From contig ML210280.1 in the NCBI GenBank assembly GCA_004369085.1, positions 20,232-84,231 of the forward strand: DNA of 64,000 nucleotides, in the 5' to 3' direction. The position numbers and the translations under genes are program-made. Positions 1 to 12,145 of the stretch are shown here, piece after piece; position 1 is the first letter of the stretch, and the number at the start of each line of letters is the position of its first letter. The notes under the pieces are model-generated. The model was not told the origin of the DNA. It saw nothing but the letters and a program-made list of their open reading frames with translations, and did no database searches. The stretch comes from Coprinopsis marcescibilis (taxonomy: Eukaryota > Basidiomycota > Agaricomycetes > Agaricales > Psathyrellaceae).

Positions 1-25
1 ATATTACCAAGTGCCCCTGTCGGGT

Positions 26-257
26 GCCCGCCGGGCGCATCAACAATTGATGCGTAACTAGACTTCGGCGTTCGCCGAAACATATCCCCGCCCGCCCTTA
101 AAAGCCCATTGTGGGCGCTGGAACGCCGCATCACAATAAGTATGAGGGATACGCGAAGAGCTTGACACTTTGCTGCTGCTTATCTTAGGCATATTTTATA
201 AGAGGCCACATTTGCGACTGCTCAGACTTCCGAAAAACATGGGCGCCGCTCGACGGC
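26..257. repeat. Cluster of five short perfect inverted repeats
   Basis: Perfect arms are seen at 26-36 (GCCCG, 1-nt loop), 36-54 (CGCATCAA/TTGATGCG, 3-nt loop), 64-79 (TTCGGCG/CGCCGAA, 2-nt loop), 104-116 (GCCCA/TGGGC, 3-nt loop) and 245-257 (GCCG/CGGC, 5-nt loop). No protein is encoded across them. Confidence 0.7.
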
Positions 258-747
258 GGTCCCTTTATTGACTCTGTGAAAAATAAACAAACCAACAGGG
301 TACAAACAAACAAATTACGGCGTTAACCGGACTTGTTGTCCGGGCAGGCAGCATCAATCTCGACCAAGCTCCGCCTGAACGAGTTTATTCTTCGACATAT
401 CTTGTTGGGACTCCAGGGAAATGTCCTCGCCAATATCAGTTATGAATCTTATGATTCACATCGTGTTTATAAATGTGAATGGATGCGGGGCACAGGCCCA
501 AACATCGCAACTACCACAGCACGGTCAGGCTGATAACGGTACAAGGCGGACCAATTCTCGTTTGCAGGGAGGTCTACGGATTCTCGGTATGTGACTGTAT
601 CATCTTGTTTTGCGGATCCTATACCTTATGCCCGTTCGAAAGCATGAAACAATGGAACCGCCCTTGACAATAAATGGGGCAAGGCTCGGGTGCCACTGCA
701 AGCCACTGTGGTTTCCCTATTGTTCGGCAACTGCTGTGCGGGCGTCG

Positions 748-754
748 TATATAG
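748..754 (+). promoter_or_regulatory. Candidate TATA box of the DUF6534 gene
   Basis: TATATAG lies about 70 bases upstream of the ATG at 823. Confidence 0.35.
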
Positions 755-822
755 GGTGGGGCCCCACACACCGCCGACTCCGAATCCACCACTCAAACAT
801 TCTCGCGACTTCCTCAAGACCA

Positions 823-3179
823 ATGTCTTCTACCGACCCCGATTCCACTGTGCCCAGAGAGGTTCAGCGACTCCCGATGACCATAGGGGCAATCCTAATA
901 GGAACAATGCTCGCATCGATGTACGTATTATAGTGACCGTCTCTTGACCCAATTGACTTGCTCACTTTCGGTTTTCCTTTCGCTATCCCCAGTCTTTATG
1001 GGTACACCTGCTACTTAACATATCGATATTCCCGACACTACAAGCGGGATAAAATAGGGTTCAAGATCTTCGTGCGTCTCTTTCTTTGTGCTCGGTGTCG
1101 TACTGGGTTGATGGGCTGTTGAGTAGGTTGGGGCGCTATGGCTAGTTGACACACTCCACACTGTGTTTTCTATGCATCTCTGGTGAGACTGGTATTCGAA
1201 TAGATCCATGGACAACGACCTGACTTATGCAATTTTGAAGCTACGACTATCTGGTGACCAACTACTTCAACCCTGCAGCTCTAGAAACTATCGTATGGTA
1301 CGCCGTGTCCCGATTACCTTTGGCTTCCCGTGTCTGATACAACTCCGATACGTGGCTAGGTCACTCCAGGTATGAACTCCATCTGTTTGGCTCAAAGGAT
1401 GCACTGATTAAAGAGAATTTTCTCGCGTTTTAGGCATCCCTTTTTGTCTCTGTGCGTTCGGATTGTCTGTAAATGTTCTAGCTTCGACCTAACTATTTTG
1501 ATAGGCCCTTGCACCCCTGCTATCGAATGGGTCCGTTTTCCTACCACTGATCTTTTGCCCTCGTCTCATCCTATATTACCTAGGTTCTATCTAAGCCGGC
1601 TTTTCATTAGTGAGTCGCTGCATCTAAGCGTATTGAATCTATCTCAGTGATTCCTATAGTTGGTCAGCGGAACATTTTCTTGATTGCAGGACTAGTAAGT
1701 GCTTTGAAGGGGATGGTACAAGGCTATATTCTGACCATGATTATATAGGCATTACTCGTCATCTCGCGTCTCGGTATGGGCTATCCCTCGTTCTTGCATC
1801 CGAATACATTCTTATCATCGTCGTTATCACTGCGCAATAGGACTGGAATTCAGTGAGTCTTGATGTTTACTTGTACTCGGGGTTCCCGGGAATGCTGACG
1901 TCTGGTTTTATTGATAGGTTTCGCCATCCTTTCGTATGTGTCGCAGCATTACCTCATCCGTGTATATTTCCTAATTCGCCGTTCAAGATTCATTCACCCG
2001 AGATGGGTCGACCTTCTGAAGTTCAACGTAAGAGGCTTAATCTATAGTTTTGATCAAAACTAATGCTTGGGTTTCGAAGTTCCTCGTTAAGGCCTTTTGT
2101 TCGATTTCCACTGCCGCAGATGTGGGCCTTTCCATCCTGGTATGCTGGTATCTGCATAGAGGCAGGACCGGATATGAGCGGTAAGTGGCTATGGGCTATG
2201 ATGTGTAGTTTCTCGAGCTAATCGGAGTTGTATTCTTTCAGCACGGACGATACCATCGATCTGGTGATCGCGTACACATTCAGTACCGGTCTGCTTACTG
2301 GGTACGCTCTTTCCTTCTGCTTCAGCTATTGCATCGCTGACTGCAACGATGCGTGGCGCCACAGAATTACCTGTTTTATCAGCCTTTTAGCGGTATGTGC
2401 GATTTCTGTTGTCCATGCAAGGACCCTGATTCAATGTCTTTGAAGGTCTTCCTCAGTCTAGGCCTCGTTGACCTGGCCGTGCATGCCATTTTGGGAAAAC
2501 GTAAGTTTTGGAGCTTGAGACTCTCCAGCGGACTTAACCTGACGAAATGTTTACATCTAGTCTACGTCAATTCCGTCCTCGCAGTGTACGTTCTTATTCC
2601 TCCGAATATGACATAGATGCTAACTATTACATCTAGCCTCAACTCCCGCAAGTCCCATCGAACCAAACCGGAGTCCTCGATCTATGAAGCTACGACCCTC
2701 GGAATGTCGGAGGAGCAAGAGAAACTGGTTTCATCGAGGGCCAGTGCATATACGGCGACTGGAACGTTCATGGGTGCCCCATACGCAGCTGCTACTGACG
2801 TATTTGGCCGAGGATCGGTGTCGTCTTACCATGTTAGCGTCCCGACCGAAGAGGTGCGTTGCATTATTCGTTGAGCTACTTCCAGTTTACTAACTCTCAC
2901 ATAATCATTGTCTGGGTGATACAGATGAGATCTCCCCAAACCTCGACATTCAAGCCAGCTTATAGTCCGGTGCTTAGTCCTAGAGAAGTGGACGAACTGA
3001 AGGAACTTTTGTCGGAGGTGAGCGTTGCAGTTTCTTGGGCTTGATCGGCGTATCTGATTTGGATGGAACTTCATTAGCGTGCTTCTAAGCGTGGTTCGAA
3101 GGTCTCAAAGCGCGATAAGAGCGTCGATTTCTGCCCTCCGTTCGTCCCTCCCGCTGCGCCCTATGCATATGCTTCTTGA
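823..3179 (+). CDS. DUF6534-type seven-helix membrane protein
   Basis: A multi-exon membrane protein of the agaricomycete DUF6534 family, whose function is unknown. The start at 823 begins a short N-terminus (MSSTDPDSTVPREVQ) followed by helix 1. Exon 1 (823-920) joins exon 2 at 993 to give ASILYGYTCYLTYRY. The block YLVTNYFNPAALE follows near 1250. The DUF6534 domain reads RGRTGYERTDDTIDLVIAYT (about 2165-2275), then a GLVDLAVHAILGK helix and the hallmark LYVNSVLAVLNSRKS (about 2560-2650). The tail is hydrophilic, ending CPPFVPPAAPYAYAS at a TGA at 3177-3179. Exon edges between 1330 and 2110 could not be settled, so a defect there is possible. The family assignment rests on the C-terminal domain. 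Confidence 0.72.
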
Positions 3180-3478
3180 TCTTTCCTTTCTTTGATTCTA
3201 CGACTGCTACTTTATGACCAGACGAAATTTGAAACGAGCGAGCGCATCTAAACGAATCACGACTCACTGTATATCATCGCATTTCACAACACGGACTCTG
3301 AACCATATACCACAGTTACCTTCATACCCTTTGTGATATTTACATACGGCCTTTGGCTCTAATGTTACTTTATTTTATCGTTACTATCAAACTCGGGCTC
3401 AACAATAAAACATTCAGAATAAAGGTCGTGCATTAGTCAGCCTAGACTGGCAAGCCAACTCGAGTGTATTGGATACCC

Positions 3479-5215
3479 TCAATGAGATCCGGGGATCGAG
3501 TCGCAGAATGGCATTCCCGCAGGTCGACCAGTTTTGCCTGGGTGGCAGACGGGCCAGGGTGGGACGACTGCAGCGGGCGCAACAGTCGGAGTGGGGATTT
3601 CTACTGTCGTGGACGGGGCACTGTTGCAACCTGGCACTGGAGTTGCGGAATCAGGACCTGCTTGAATTGGGTTGCATCCGGGAAGGCTGGGAAGATCTAT
3701 AGGACGAAAGGTTTGATGCGGTGTCAGTGGGCGTTATGAATTTGGGCGAGAGGGAGGACGGAGGACGGGAGGAACGCACACTCATTTTCGACGATCTCGG
3801 GTACTTTGGCGGGGAGGAGACAGTTGTTCATTTTATGGATATCTTGGACTGTCAGTGCGGGGCAGTTGGTTGGGATTCCTTCGCCTCCATAGCAAGTGTC
3901 CATGGCTCGTTGGAGAGCATCGCCTTCCCAGCCGAAGATGTAGTCTGCGTGCTGTCCGTATCCGGTGCTGTCATTCGGTCACGGTGTGGGTTTGTGCAAA
4001 AGGGATAGATTGGCTGCACGTACGGATCGCCCATGCTGAAGACGAAGGGTTGCGTTCCGTCTTTGGGCCAGAGGGATTCCTGGTTGAATTGGCGAGTGTC
4101 CCAGACGATTTCGAGGAAGAGGATTGGGGTGCGGATGGGATGGCTGGTTGGGCAATTGGGGGCAAAAAAGCCGCCGACTGGGTGGGCCATGTGGCTCTGT
4201 AGGGTGATGTTTGTTGTGCGAAAGACAGATAGAGTTGGTGGTACGCACCTCGTGGTCTGGCGAATCCAGATTCACGCCGTCCCAGCAGCTGAATGTTGAG
4301 AAGAGTTTGAAATTGGGGTATCGCGAGTAGGGTAAGGGGAGTGGCTTACGAAGGGAAGTAGATGTTTGACCGGATGCCACCTGAACACATCTTGTTCGGG
4401 AACTCGAACGTATCGGGCGGGGCTCCAGGGACGTTGTTTCCGGGATTGGACCCATCGAAGCATCTGAAGGTGTTGGCTGTTGCGTCAGTGCTTCCGGGAG
4501 CGAATGCGTTGCGGCGGAGATTTGGATGTCCAACGCGCATGCGGAAACCCTGTGTCCTTGTTAGGTAACGTATTTTTATACTATAGAGCTTGGAGGGTGC
4601 GTACCTTGGAGAAAACGGTGAAGTTGGTTGGTGGCTGGAAGTAGTACACGGTCATTCCTCCAGACTGTAAACCAGGACCTGTGTTGTGGTTCGCCATTTG
4701 GGGTACCTACAGAAAGGTGATCAGTTGTTGGGGTACTGGAAAGGGGGTGAAATGAGGGGTACACGAAGGAATGTTCCATTGGGATGCTTAAAGTAGAGGA
4801 CAGCGGTCCAGTAGTTGGATTTATCCTCCACGAATCTGCAGGTGGTACATGTCGCAAGTTTGCTTATGTCCCCTCTCGCGGGGTTCATGTCAATGTCAAA
4901 TCTAGAGGTGCTCTGCTTTAGTGGATACCTCCGAGTACTTTAAAAATACGTACGCATTCTGCCCAGAAAAGCACGGTCAGAACCAGAATGACTGAATTGT
5001 AGAAAGACATACCCCGCCGACAATCTGATGGAGATGAGGAGAAACCTGACCTGGAGTGACGAGTCTGTCTTTATGGTTAGTATCGACTATTCTGAGTGGT
5101 AAATGCAGACTAACGGGTCAAATCTCTCCGTAACGAGCTGGGAACACGGAAGCCTGAGCTGGGCTCGTGCAAGCGTCCAAGTCGTTAGTATGACGATCGT
5201 CGTGACAAGCCTCAT
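3479..5215 (-). CDS. Secreted DUF1996 protein, copy A
   Basis: This encodes a secreted protein of the fungal DUF1996 family, whose biochemical role is unknown. The N-terminus [20 protein letters not shown] is a signal peptide. Exons 1 and 2 give [20 protein letters not shown], and a 5-base microexon (4954-4958) supplies the next residues of GNAFDIDMN. Further blocks are [88 protein letters not shown] and [20 protein letters not shown]. The last exon ends [20 protein letters not shown] with the stop at 3479-3481. It is head-to-head with copy B, about 990 bp away, and shares its exon plan, so the pair is a duplication. Confidence 0.88.
4954..4958 (-). other. Five-base microexon in DUF1996 copy A
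   Basis: AATGC on the minus strand lies between a good acceptor (GGCAG) and a good donor (GTACGT). It is needed to join GGG to A-TTT-GAC in frame, giving GNAFD. The same five bases sit at the same place in copy B. Confidence 0.75.
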
Positions 5216-6207
5216 ATCGGGATACGTTCAGGACAGGGAGAGCGAGCCCAAATAAATCTAGATGTCTTTCAAAAGCTATGCAGCTTGCTGGTAATCGATT
5301 GTCCCGCTAGAAGTCGGGAAGTAGCATGGCACGTTCTGATAAGTTTGGATGGATGCCTGCGTGATCAAGTTATGAAGGTGTCAAATGCTTCGAGGAGCTT
5401 GGAAGCTCGCATACCAATATAATGTTGGCTACCAAGAGTTGGAAATCCACCAGGAACCAGCGAGAATTGTCCGATTCACGATTTCGAAGTTGAGAAGAGC
5501 GGGAGAATACTGACTTCTACTCCATCTCATTGGACGTTGGAGATACAACAACAGTAGATTCCGTCTAGAGTAGGCTGTTTGGATTGGACTATACAAAGGT
5601 ATAGCATTTGCCCGGGCTGGCCTTGCGATGCTTCCAGTGCATGTTCGTCGAGAAATCGCGGTGTTGTGTTGGTTCGAACCCAAGCTTTGCCAATGCCATT
5701 GGGCTTGGCATCGTCGGATCACGGAATAGATGACTCACCATTCGGAGTTTGCCGAACACAGCCCCTCATTCGCCTCTGAGGCAGGCTCGAAACCTTTTTC
5801 TGGTTAGTCAACGAGAATACAGCGTCTCGCTTCCTCTTATCATGAATCCCAGCCCTTAATTTCCATGCCACTGCAACCTAATGCCGAACCTACTAGACAG
5901 AAAAAAAACTGTCATGAGGCATTTTGTCTGATCGAGAGATCCATCTCAATGATCTGCCACGCCAACGGACGAACTTCGCAACCTGCTTCGACACTCTATG
6001 AATAGCTTCATTCAGTACTCGCCTTTGCCACAGTGGTACAGAAATAGTTCGTTGGATATATTCCTCCGATGTTCTCCACACCACGAGGCACCTCAAGATA
6101 ACGGGGATTCCATTCTCCTCTGGACAAACTTATTTCCATTGGTTCTTAAAATCGCCACCTCAAGTTTTCCCTTGTGATTGCAATTCACAGCGTTTCTGAA
6201 CAGTATC
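5216..6207. promoter_or_regulatory. Shared upstream region of the DUF1996 pair
   Basis: These 992 bp separate the two divergent DUF1996 start codons and must contain both promoters. No protein block or clear motif was recognised. Confidence 0.5.
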
Positions 6208-7997
6208 ATGCTACCGAGACTACTTCTGCTGTCGCTCGCAACGACAGCGTATGCCTTGATCAGGCTGCCCTGCTCCCAGCTCGTCACAGAGCGCTTCGAT
6301 CCGTGCGTTGGTTAAACCTAGATCCACCCCAAATTAGTTCGCTGAAGCCATGAGCTAGCTTAGTCACTCCGGGAGAGGTTTCCCCCCATCTCCATCAAAT
6401 AGTCGGCGGGGTACGTAGACTTGCAATGTCTGATTAATAACCCAAGATATTGAATGCTTGGATTGTTTCTAGAATGCGTGCGTTCTATTGCTCCTTGAAC
6501 CTCCTCCCATGATCCCTTGTACTCAATCTTGCACCACCCAGGTTCGATATCGACATGAACCCTGCCAGCGGCGACATTGGAGAGCTGGCTACCTGCACTA
6601 CCTGCCGCTTTAAGGAGGACAAATCCAACTACTGGACCGCCGTCATGTACTTTAAGGCCCCGAACGGCACCTACCTTCGTGTACTGCTCCATAGCTACTC
6701 CCTGACATTGGGCAGTGCATTGATTCCTCCTCCTCTTGTTCACAGGTCCCACAGATGGCTAACCACAACACGGGTCCTGGATTACAAGCTGGTGGAATGA
6801 CCATATACTATTTCCAACCCGGTACCACGAACTTTACAGTCTTCACACAGGTAATTACTCCGTGGCTGCTAGCGGCGACCGGCTTATGCTAATATATGTG
6901 ATGACAAAATAGGGATTCCGAATGCGTGTCGGGAACCCCAACCGACGTCGCCACGATCTGCCACCCGATAGCCCTGAAGCTCATGCAACGACATTCAGGT
7001 GTTTCGATGGAAACAATATCGGAAACAGCGCCCCAGGATACGGTGAAGACACCTTTGAATTCCCCAGTAAAACTTGTTCTGGTGGCATTCGTTCCAACAT
7101 TTACTTCCCGTCGTATGTTGTCACTCTCATTTAGATGCCGTTTTCGTGGGAGCTAATATACCTGGTAGATGCTGGGATGGCGTTAACCTCGACAGCTCTG
7201 ATCATGAGGCTCGTTTGGCTCGAGTTTATTTCAATTGCCTCTGTGTTGACTATATTCCTTAGAGCCATATGGCACACCCTCTAGGCGGCTTCTTTGCGAA
7301 TAACTGTCCTAGCACCCACCCAGTTAGGACTCCAATCCTTTTCCTCGAGATTGTCTGGGATACTCGCCCATTCAACGATGCTTCGCTGTGGCCCAAGGAT
7401 GGAACTCAACCATTTGTCTTCAGTATGGGTGACCCGTAAGCATTCCGTCTGCCCAGAAGCGACATGGAATTGACTCTGAACTTTGCTCCTAGAACTGGCT
7501 ATGGGCAACATGCTGACTATGTCTTCGGATGGGAGGGTGATTCTCTTCAACGAGCGATGGACGTCTGCACTGGGGGCGATGGCATTCCAACTCACTGCGA
7601 GGCCCTCACAGTCCAAGACATCGAGTCGATGAACAACTGTCGTCTCCCGGCCAAAGTTCCAGAGGTCACAGAGGACCGATGTAAGTTCCCGACAATGGAC
7701 TTTTGATTTATTTCCGCTGAAACGAAGTTCAATTACCCAGACCTCGAAGAGCTCCCTGGATGCAACCCGATCCAAGGCGGACCTGATCCTGCCACACCGA
7801 TCCCGGATTGTAACGCTGTTTCGACTACGATTGATGCGGAGACCCCGACAGCTGCACCAGTTGTTGTCAACCCTCCTTGGACCGTGTGCAATTCTGGAGC
7901 CACCAGCGAGTACTTGGTGCCAAATTGTGACTCTGTCCCGACTACGGCACCACGCGCCAACAAGGTTCCGGCAGCCGTTGTCACTGCTGTTGCCTGA
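6208..7997 (+). CDS. Secreted DUF1996 protein, copy B
   Basis: This is the paralogue of the divergent gene at 3.5-5.2 kb; function is unknown. The inferred exons are 6208-6302, 6359-6410, 6473-6477, 6542-6680, 6746-6850, 6913-7112, 7169-7208, 7263-7435, 7493-7680 and 7741-7997. They sum to 1254 nt, or 417 residues plus stop, in frame. The signal peptide is MLPRLLLLSLATTAYA. Blocks include [104 protein letters not shown] and [18 protein letters not shown]. The last exon is longer than in copy A, with a Pro/Thr/Val-rich end. The intron after 7208 begins with GC rather than GT. Confidence 0.9.
6473..6477 (+). other. Five-base microexon in DUF1996 copy B
   Basis: AATGC sits between TTTCTAG and GTGCGT. 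Phases fit exactly (147 nt of coding sequence before it), and the result GNAFDID matches copy A. Confidence 0.78.
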
Positions 7998-9503
7998 TGC
8001 ATTGGACGAACATTCTGCGCAAGCCTACTGCGGCGCTGCTGCAACAAGTGGCCTTATATTTGTGATATGATACAATTCGCTGTCTTCGAACTGTGACCTG
8101 CTCCTCCTTCCATGTATTTGCGTTTGACTGTACTCTTTCTACGGATTTCTGAATGGTAAACTTGAATGGAAATCCGGTCAATATTGAATATTTTCCTCGT
8201 GGACCTGGTTAAAGGTTTGCGTACCTCCAGTGAGCGCACCACTGACATGCATATGAAATCCAGACACACTCAGCATCAGTCGTCCACAAGCGCCTGAGTA
8301 GACGCATCAACATAAAGTGACGACGCACCAGCTCTGATGAGGCTGCGTATTAGGAGGATGGCCGACTTCTTGCACGGATTCTCTGTTTGTGGTCTTCAGC
8401 GATATGGACTGTGGGTTGGCGAGACCAGTGGCCTGTGTCTGATGCTCAAAATTACCCATGGTCTCTACGGTGCACTATGGTTGTGGAAAGGGATAAGCAT
8501 ATGGGTGGGGATGTCATTTAAATTGGGCAACATTTTTATATGCCTGAGTCCTCCGGTTGACACTTGTCAATTCGTTATTCTTGAACGACGATATAATGAT
8601 CAGCTATTGGGATACCTACTACCCCGGTTGTAGCCACCTGCAGAGAGGTGGTACTTATGTGCGATCAACTTGGAATTTACTCTGCTTACTTCGGCCAAGA
8701 GGGCGCTTAAGGGGCGTGGGACAGATCAACGGCGGTCATCGGCCATCAGGCATCTGTTAAGGCCTTTGCCGCTTCAGCAGTGAGCACAGTGATTTTGCAT
8801 TTCAAGTTATACGCTGTCACGGTCGCGACTCTCCCCCAAACGGATCACTTGTGGTGGTGCGCAGGTTTTTGTTCGACTGCAGCTACGCAGCACATGGTGC
8901 CACATGCTTAATGCATACCACCATGTTTCAAGGGCTGTGCTGCGCAGTGGGGCCAACACTGGCGATTTAAACTAAGTTCAACCACCTGGAAGCACGATTG
9001 CCACCATAGCCCTGTAACGCGAATGGCAATGTATCCCGATCATCAGCGGAGATTCAAGGTTTCTCAAGCATCTGGCTACCAACCGCTACCAACCGTTCGA
9101 CAGCGCTGTGGCGCCCAACTGTCGTGTTTCGGACTATATTTGGGCTTTACGGGAACACTGCATCCTCGGCCTTCAAGGCCAGCACGTTTCCAGCGACCTC
9201 GGATACACTCGCTGATCTTTATCCGAGAGTCCAATGTTTTGAAGCATACCCAATCGAATGGCGCAGCTTACGCAGCCAAATAAACAGACGGTGGATTCAA
9301 AATCACGTATAGCCGTTGAGCGCGCTACAGCAGTTTTGCTAGGGCAACATGACAACTGATGGTATAAAGGAAAATGTGCAAAGAACTTGTGAAGACCAGA
9401 TTCGTTCTTCCCTTGTCTGCGACAAGACGGATCCCACGTCTATCCTTTAATCTTCGTACTCTTACTCCAACTTTCCTTAATTTCATCCCCAAAGACTCCT
9501 TCG
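7998..9503. other. Intergenic region, no gene seen
   Basis: No conserved protein block was found in either strand. The open frames here are short and read as low-similarity noise. TATAAA at 9363-9368 may serve the peroxygenase gene. Confidence 0.5.
9363..9368 (+). promoter_or_regulatory. Candidate TATA box of the peroxygenase
   Basis: TATAAA lies about 136 bases before the ATG, which would imply a leader of about 100 bases. Confidence 0.3.
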
Positions 9504-10895
9504 ATGCCCGCCAAGATCTTGATTAAAGTACTCGTGCTTGCCGCGCCACTCCTTCAACTCGCTTCAGTCGTGTCAGGGTTTCCCGCGCATGCGTCACTTG
9601 CCGGTCTTTCTGGGCGCGACTATCATTATGTGGTATCCCAGCTAGAGGCCAAGGTCCCTGCACCACCCCCAGGACCACTGGACTTCAACGGTACCAAGTT
9701 GGTCGATGACCCAGAGCACCCTTGGATGCCCTTGCAGCCAGGGGATGTCCGAGGACCATGTCCAGGACTCAACACTTTGGCATCACATGGTGTGAGTGTT
9801 TCTTTGATCTCACTTATTCCTTCGAAGGGACCTCTGATGGCCGCCCTAGTACCTCCCAAGGAATGGTGTGGCCACGCCTGTTCAAATGATACAAGCGGTC
9901 CAAGAAGGTCTGTCTTACTCGCCGGCAAGAGGTTTGGGGCTGACACAGTTGATACAGGGTTTAATATGGAGAACTTCCTGGCGAGGTTCACGACATACTC
10001 TGCTATGCTTCTCGACGGCAACCTAGTCACTGATCTCCTCAGTATTGGCGCGAAGACGTCCCTTACTGGACGGGATCCTCCTCTCCCTGCCCTCGCTGGT
10101 GGAATGCATAACCATGGTACTTTCGAAGGCGATGCTAGTCTTACTCGAGGTAAGTTATCTTTGTCTCTCTCGCCTCTCCATTCTCATTTTTCACAGGTGA
10201 TGCTTTCTTCGGGGATAACCATAGTTTCAATGAAACCCTTTTCGAGCAGGTAATGTACTCATCATTGATGTAAAATGCGATGCTCATCGTAAATTTGCTC
10301 TCTTTTTACTTAGTTCAAAGACTTCAGCAACCGGTTCGGTAATGGCTTCTACAACCTGACCGTCGCAGCCGAGCTTCGCTTCCACAGAATCCAGCAAGGG
10401 ATCGCGACCAACCCACAGTTCTCCATTGCCGGGTTCCGACATCTCACAGCATACGCTGAGGTTACCTTCCCCGCCAACTTGTTTGTCGATGGTCGCAGGG
10501 AAGGGTGCATGAAGGGACAGTTGGATATGCTCTCAGCGGAGCGGTTCTTCAGGGACATGCGCTTCCCGCCAGGCTTCTTCCGCCCAGCTAAGCCAACTGC
10601 AACCGAAGGCATCGATGCGGTCCTAGCCGCTCACCCTGTCCAACCAGGAGCGAATGATGGCACTAGCGTTGATAGCTTCACTGTAGATGAGAGTCTTGGG
10701 AGCCTCCTCGATTATTGTGGCTTTTATACCCAGTTCGTGAACACAACCATTCGAGGACTGTACCCTAATCCGACTGGTGTTCTGCGCAAGAACTTGGATA
10801 TGAACTTGCAGTTCTTCTTCGATTCACTCTCCCCTGGTTCAAATTGTACTCAGGTCTTCCCGTATGGCCAGCCAGGAGAAGGGGGCATGGCTTAA
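9504..10895 (+). CDS. Unspecific peroxygenase (long-type heme-thiolate)
   Basis: Secreted heme-thiolate peroxygenase (EC 1.11.2.1 family), which uses hydrogen peroxide to insert oxygen into aromatic and aliphatic substrates. Exons 9504-9791, 9850-9908, 9959-10149, 10197-10249 and 10314-10895 total 1173 nt, or 390 residues. A signal peptide (MPAKILIKVLVLAAPLLQLA) is followed by HPWMPLQPGDVRGPCPGLNT, where PCP holds the heme-ligating cysteine. GYLPRNGVATPVQMIQAVQE follows. The distal motif HGTFEGDASLTRGDAFFG carries the EGD catalytic Glu-Gly-Asp. The C-terminal half contains NLFVDGRREGC and DYCGFYTQFVNTTIRGLYPN and ends in GGMA. Length and motifs resemble the Agrocybe-type long enzymes. The gene looks intact. 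Confidence 0.95.
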
Positions 10896-11027
10896 TAGTT
10901 TGGGGACGGTTTGATATTGACGACTTTACGCTCATTTGTTGCACATGCTATGGACGTGTTTAATGATAAAATCACATGTGCCGGATGATAATGCATACTT
11001 GACTGTTCATTGTATAGTTAGATCACC

Positions 11028-11301
11028 GCTTCTTTGATCTTGTAATCATTATGATGAGCTCCACGGCGAGCGAAGACGACGATGTGGGACTTGTATGATA
11101 ATCTGAGACCAAATCAGTTCATGGGCGCTAAGTATAATCAGGCCAAATATAATGATGCTCCCTTAGGCTTAGTACATTGCCAACCTTCAAGTGTGCCTTC
11201 TTGCTCCTCATTACCCAAAGGATTTAGTATATCTACCATCTCCTCGGCGTGTTACGGCTCTACCTAAGCCTCCAGGTTTGGATGCACGGAAGACGTGGGA
11301 C
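11028..11301 (+). repeat. Diverged direct repeat, copy 1
   Basis: Homologous to 13662-13951. The best stretches are CTTCTTTGATCTTGTAATC, CAGTTCATGGGCGCTAAGTA, AATATAATGATGC, CTTAGGCTTA and CCTCCAG. Similarity is broken by small indels, so the duplication is old. Confidence 0.8.
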
Positions 11302-12145
11302 TTTTTCAGAACCTTACGGCCAAACACCTGGTGCGCGCTCTGCCAATCAATTCAATGTAGCAGAGTACCGAGCACTATGAAGGCCACACCAGTCAAATCG
11401 ACGCGCATCACACAACTGACACCAAGAATACGAATACCCCCCGAAACCAACTCAAAAACCCAACAAAAGAATTTAAACTCACAGATATAAACCGTGAATG
11501 AGGAGAAACCAAACTCTGGAGTTTTCGATGTTTTGAACTCTCGGATTTCGCTTTGCCACCATAGAAAGCTCAAGAAGCTAGCAAAGAAAGCTGTAGAGGG
11601 TAATAAAAGGTTTCCAGCGCAGCAAAACGCTCCAAACCCCAGAATAACCACAAGATTTGTGCCTCATGTAAATGCAATACAAAATTCAAAGGAATTCAGG
11701 GTTAATTAGTCAGCTGATATTGACGGCCAAAATATATGCATCGCCATTTCCTTGCGCATGGAGAGTCTTCAAACACTAAAGTATGTACTCACGCCTCTCT
11801 GGACACTTGAAATGGCACTACGGTCTCTAACATTTTTGAATCCACCCGATTTTTCAGTATTTTGATGGTGGCAACCGAAAGAACACTGCAGATTCTCCCT
11901 TTACAGTATTCACATACCATATTATTTGATAATGGTGGATAGCAAAGACGTAGAAATTCTTATTACAGAAAGATTCATACAGATCTGTCGGGCCGTTGAT
12001 GACTGTAATACAGTGAAAGCCAGAGATCTTGCTTTGCAAAAGCAAGATAACATACAAAGCTTTATCTCATCGACCGCAAAACAGTGATGTATTCACGCCA
12101 GTGTGGTGGGGGTTAGTCACACAGCATGGCTCCGACACCGCCGTT

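Larger units (their letters stand above)
1..822. other. Gene-free left end with clustered palindromes
   Basis: No convincing coding sequence was found. The first ~260 bases hold several short perfect inverted repeats (listed separately), which could be the end of a mobile element or a structured transcript. A TATATAG sequence at about 748-754 lies some 70 bases before the DUF6534 start codon and is a plausible core promoter. Confidence 0.5.

Noticed and set aside
5660..5690. GGTTCGAACCC resembling a tRNA B box
   Set aside because: No matching A box or cloverleaf upstream; treated as chance.
7281..7775. 164-codon minus-strand open frame
   Set aside because: Antisense shadow of DUF1996 copy B exons; no family features of its own.
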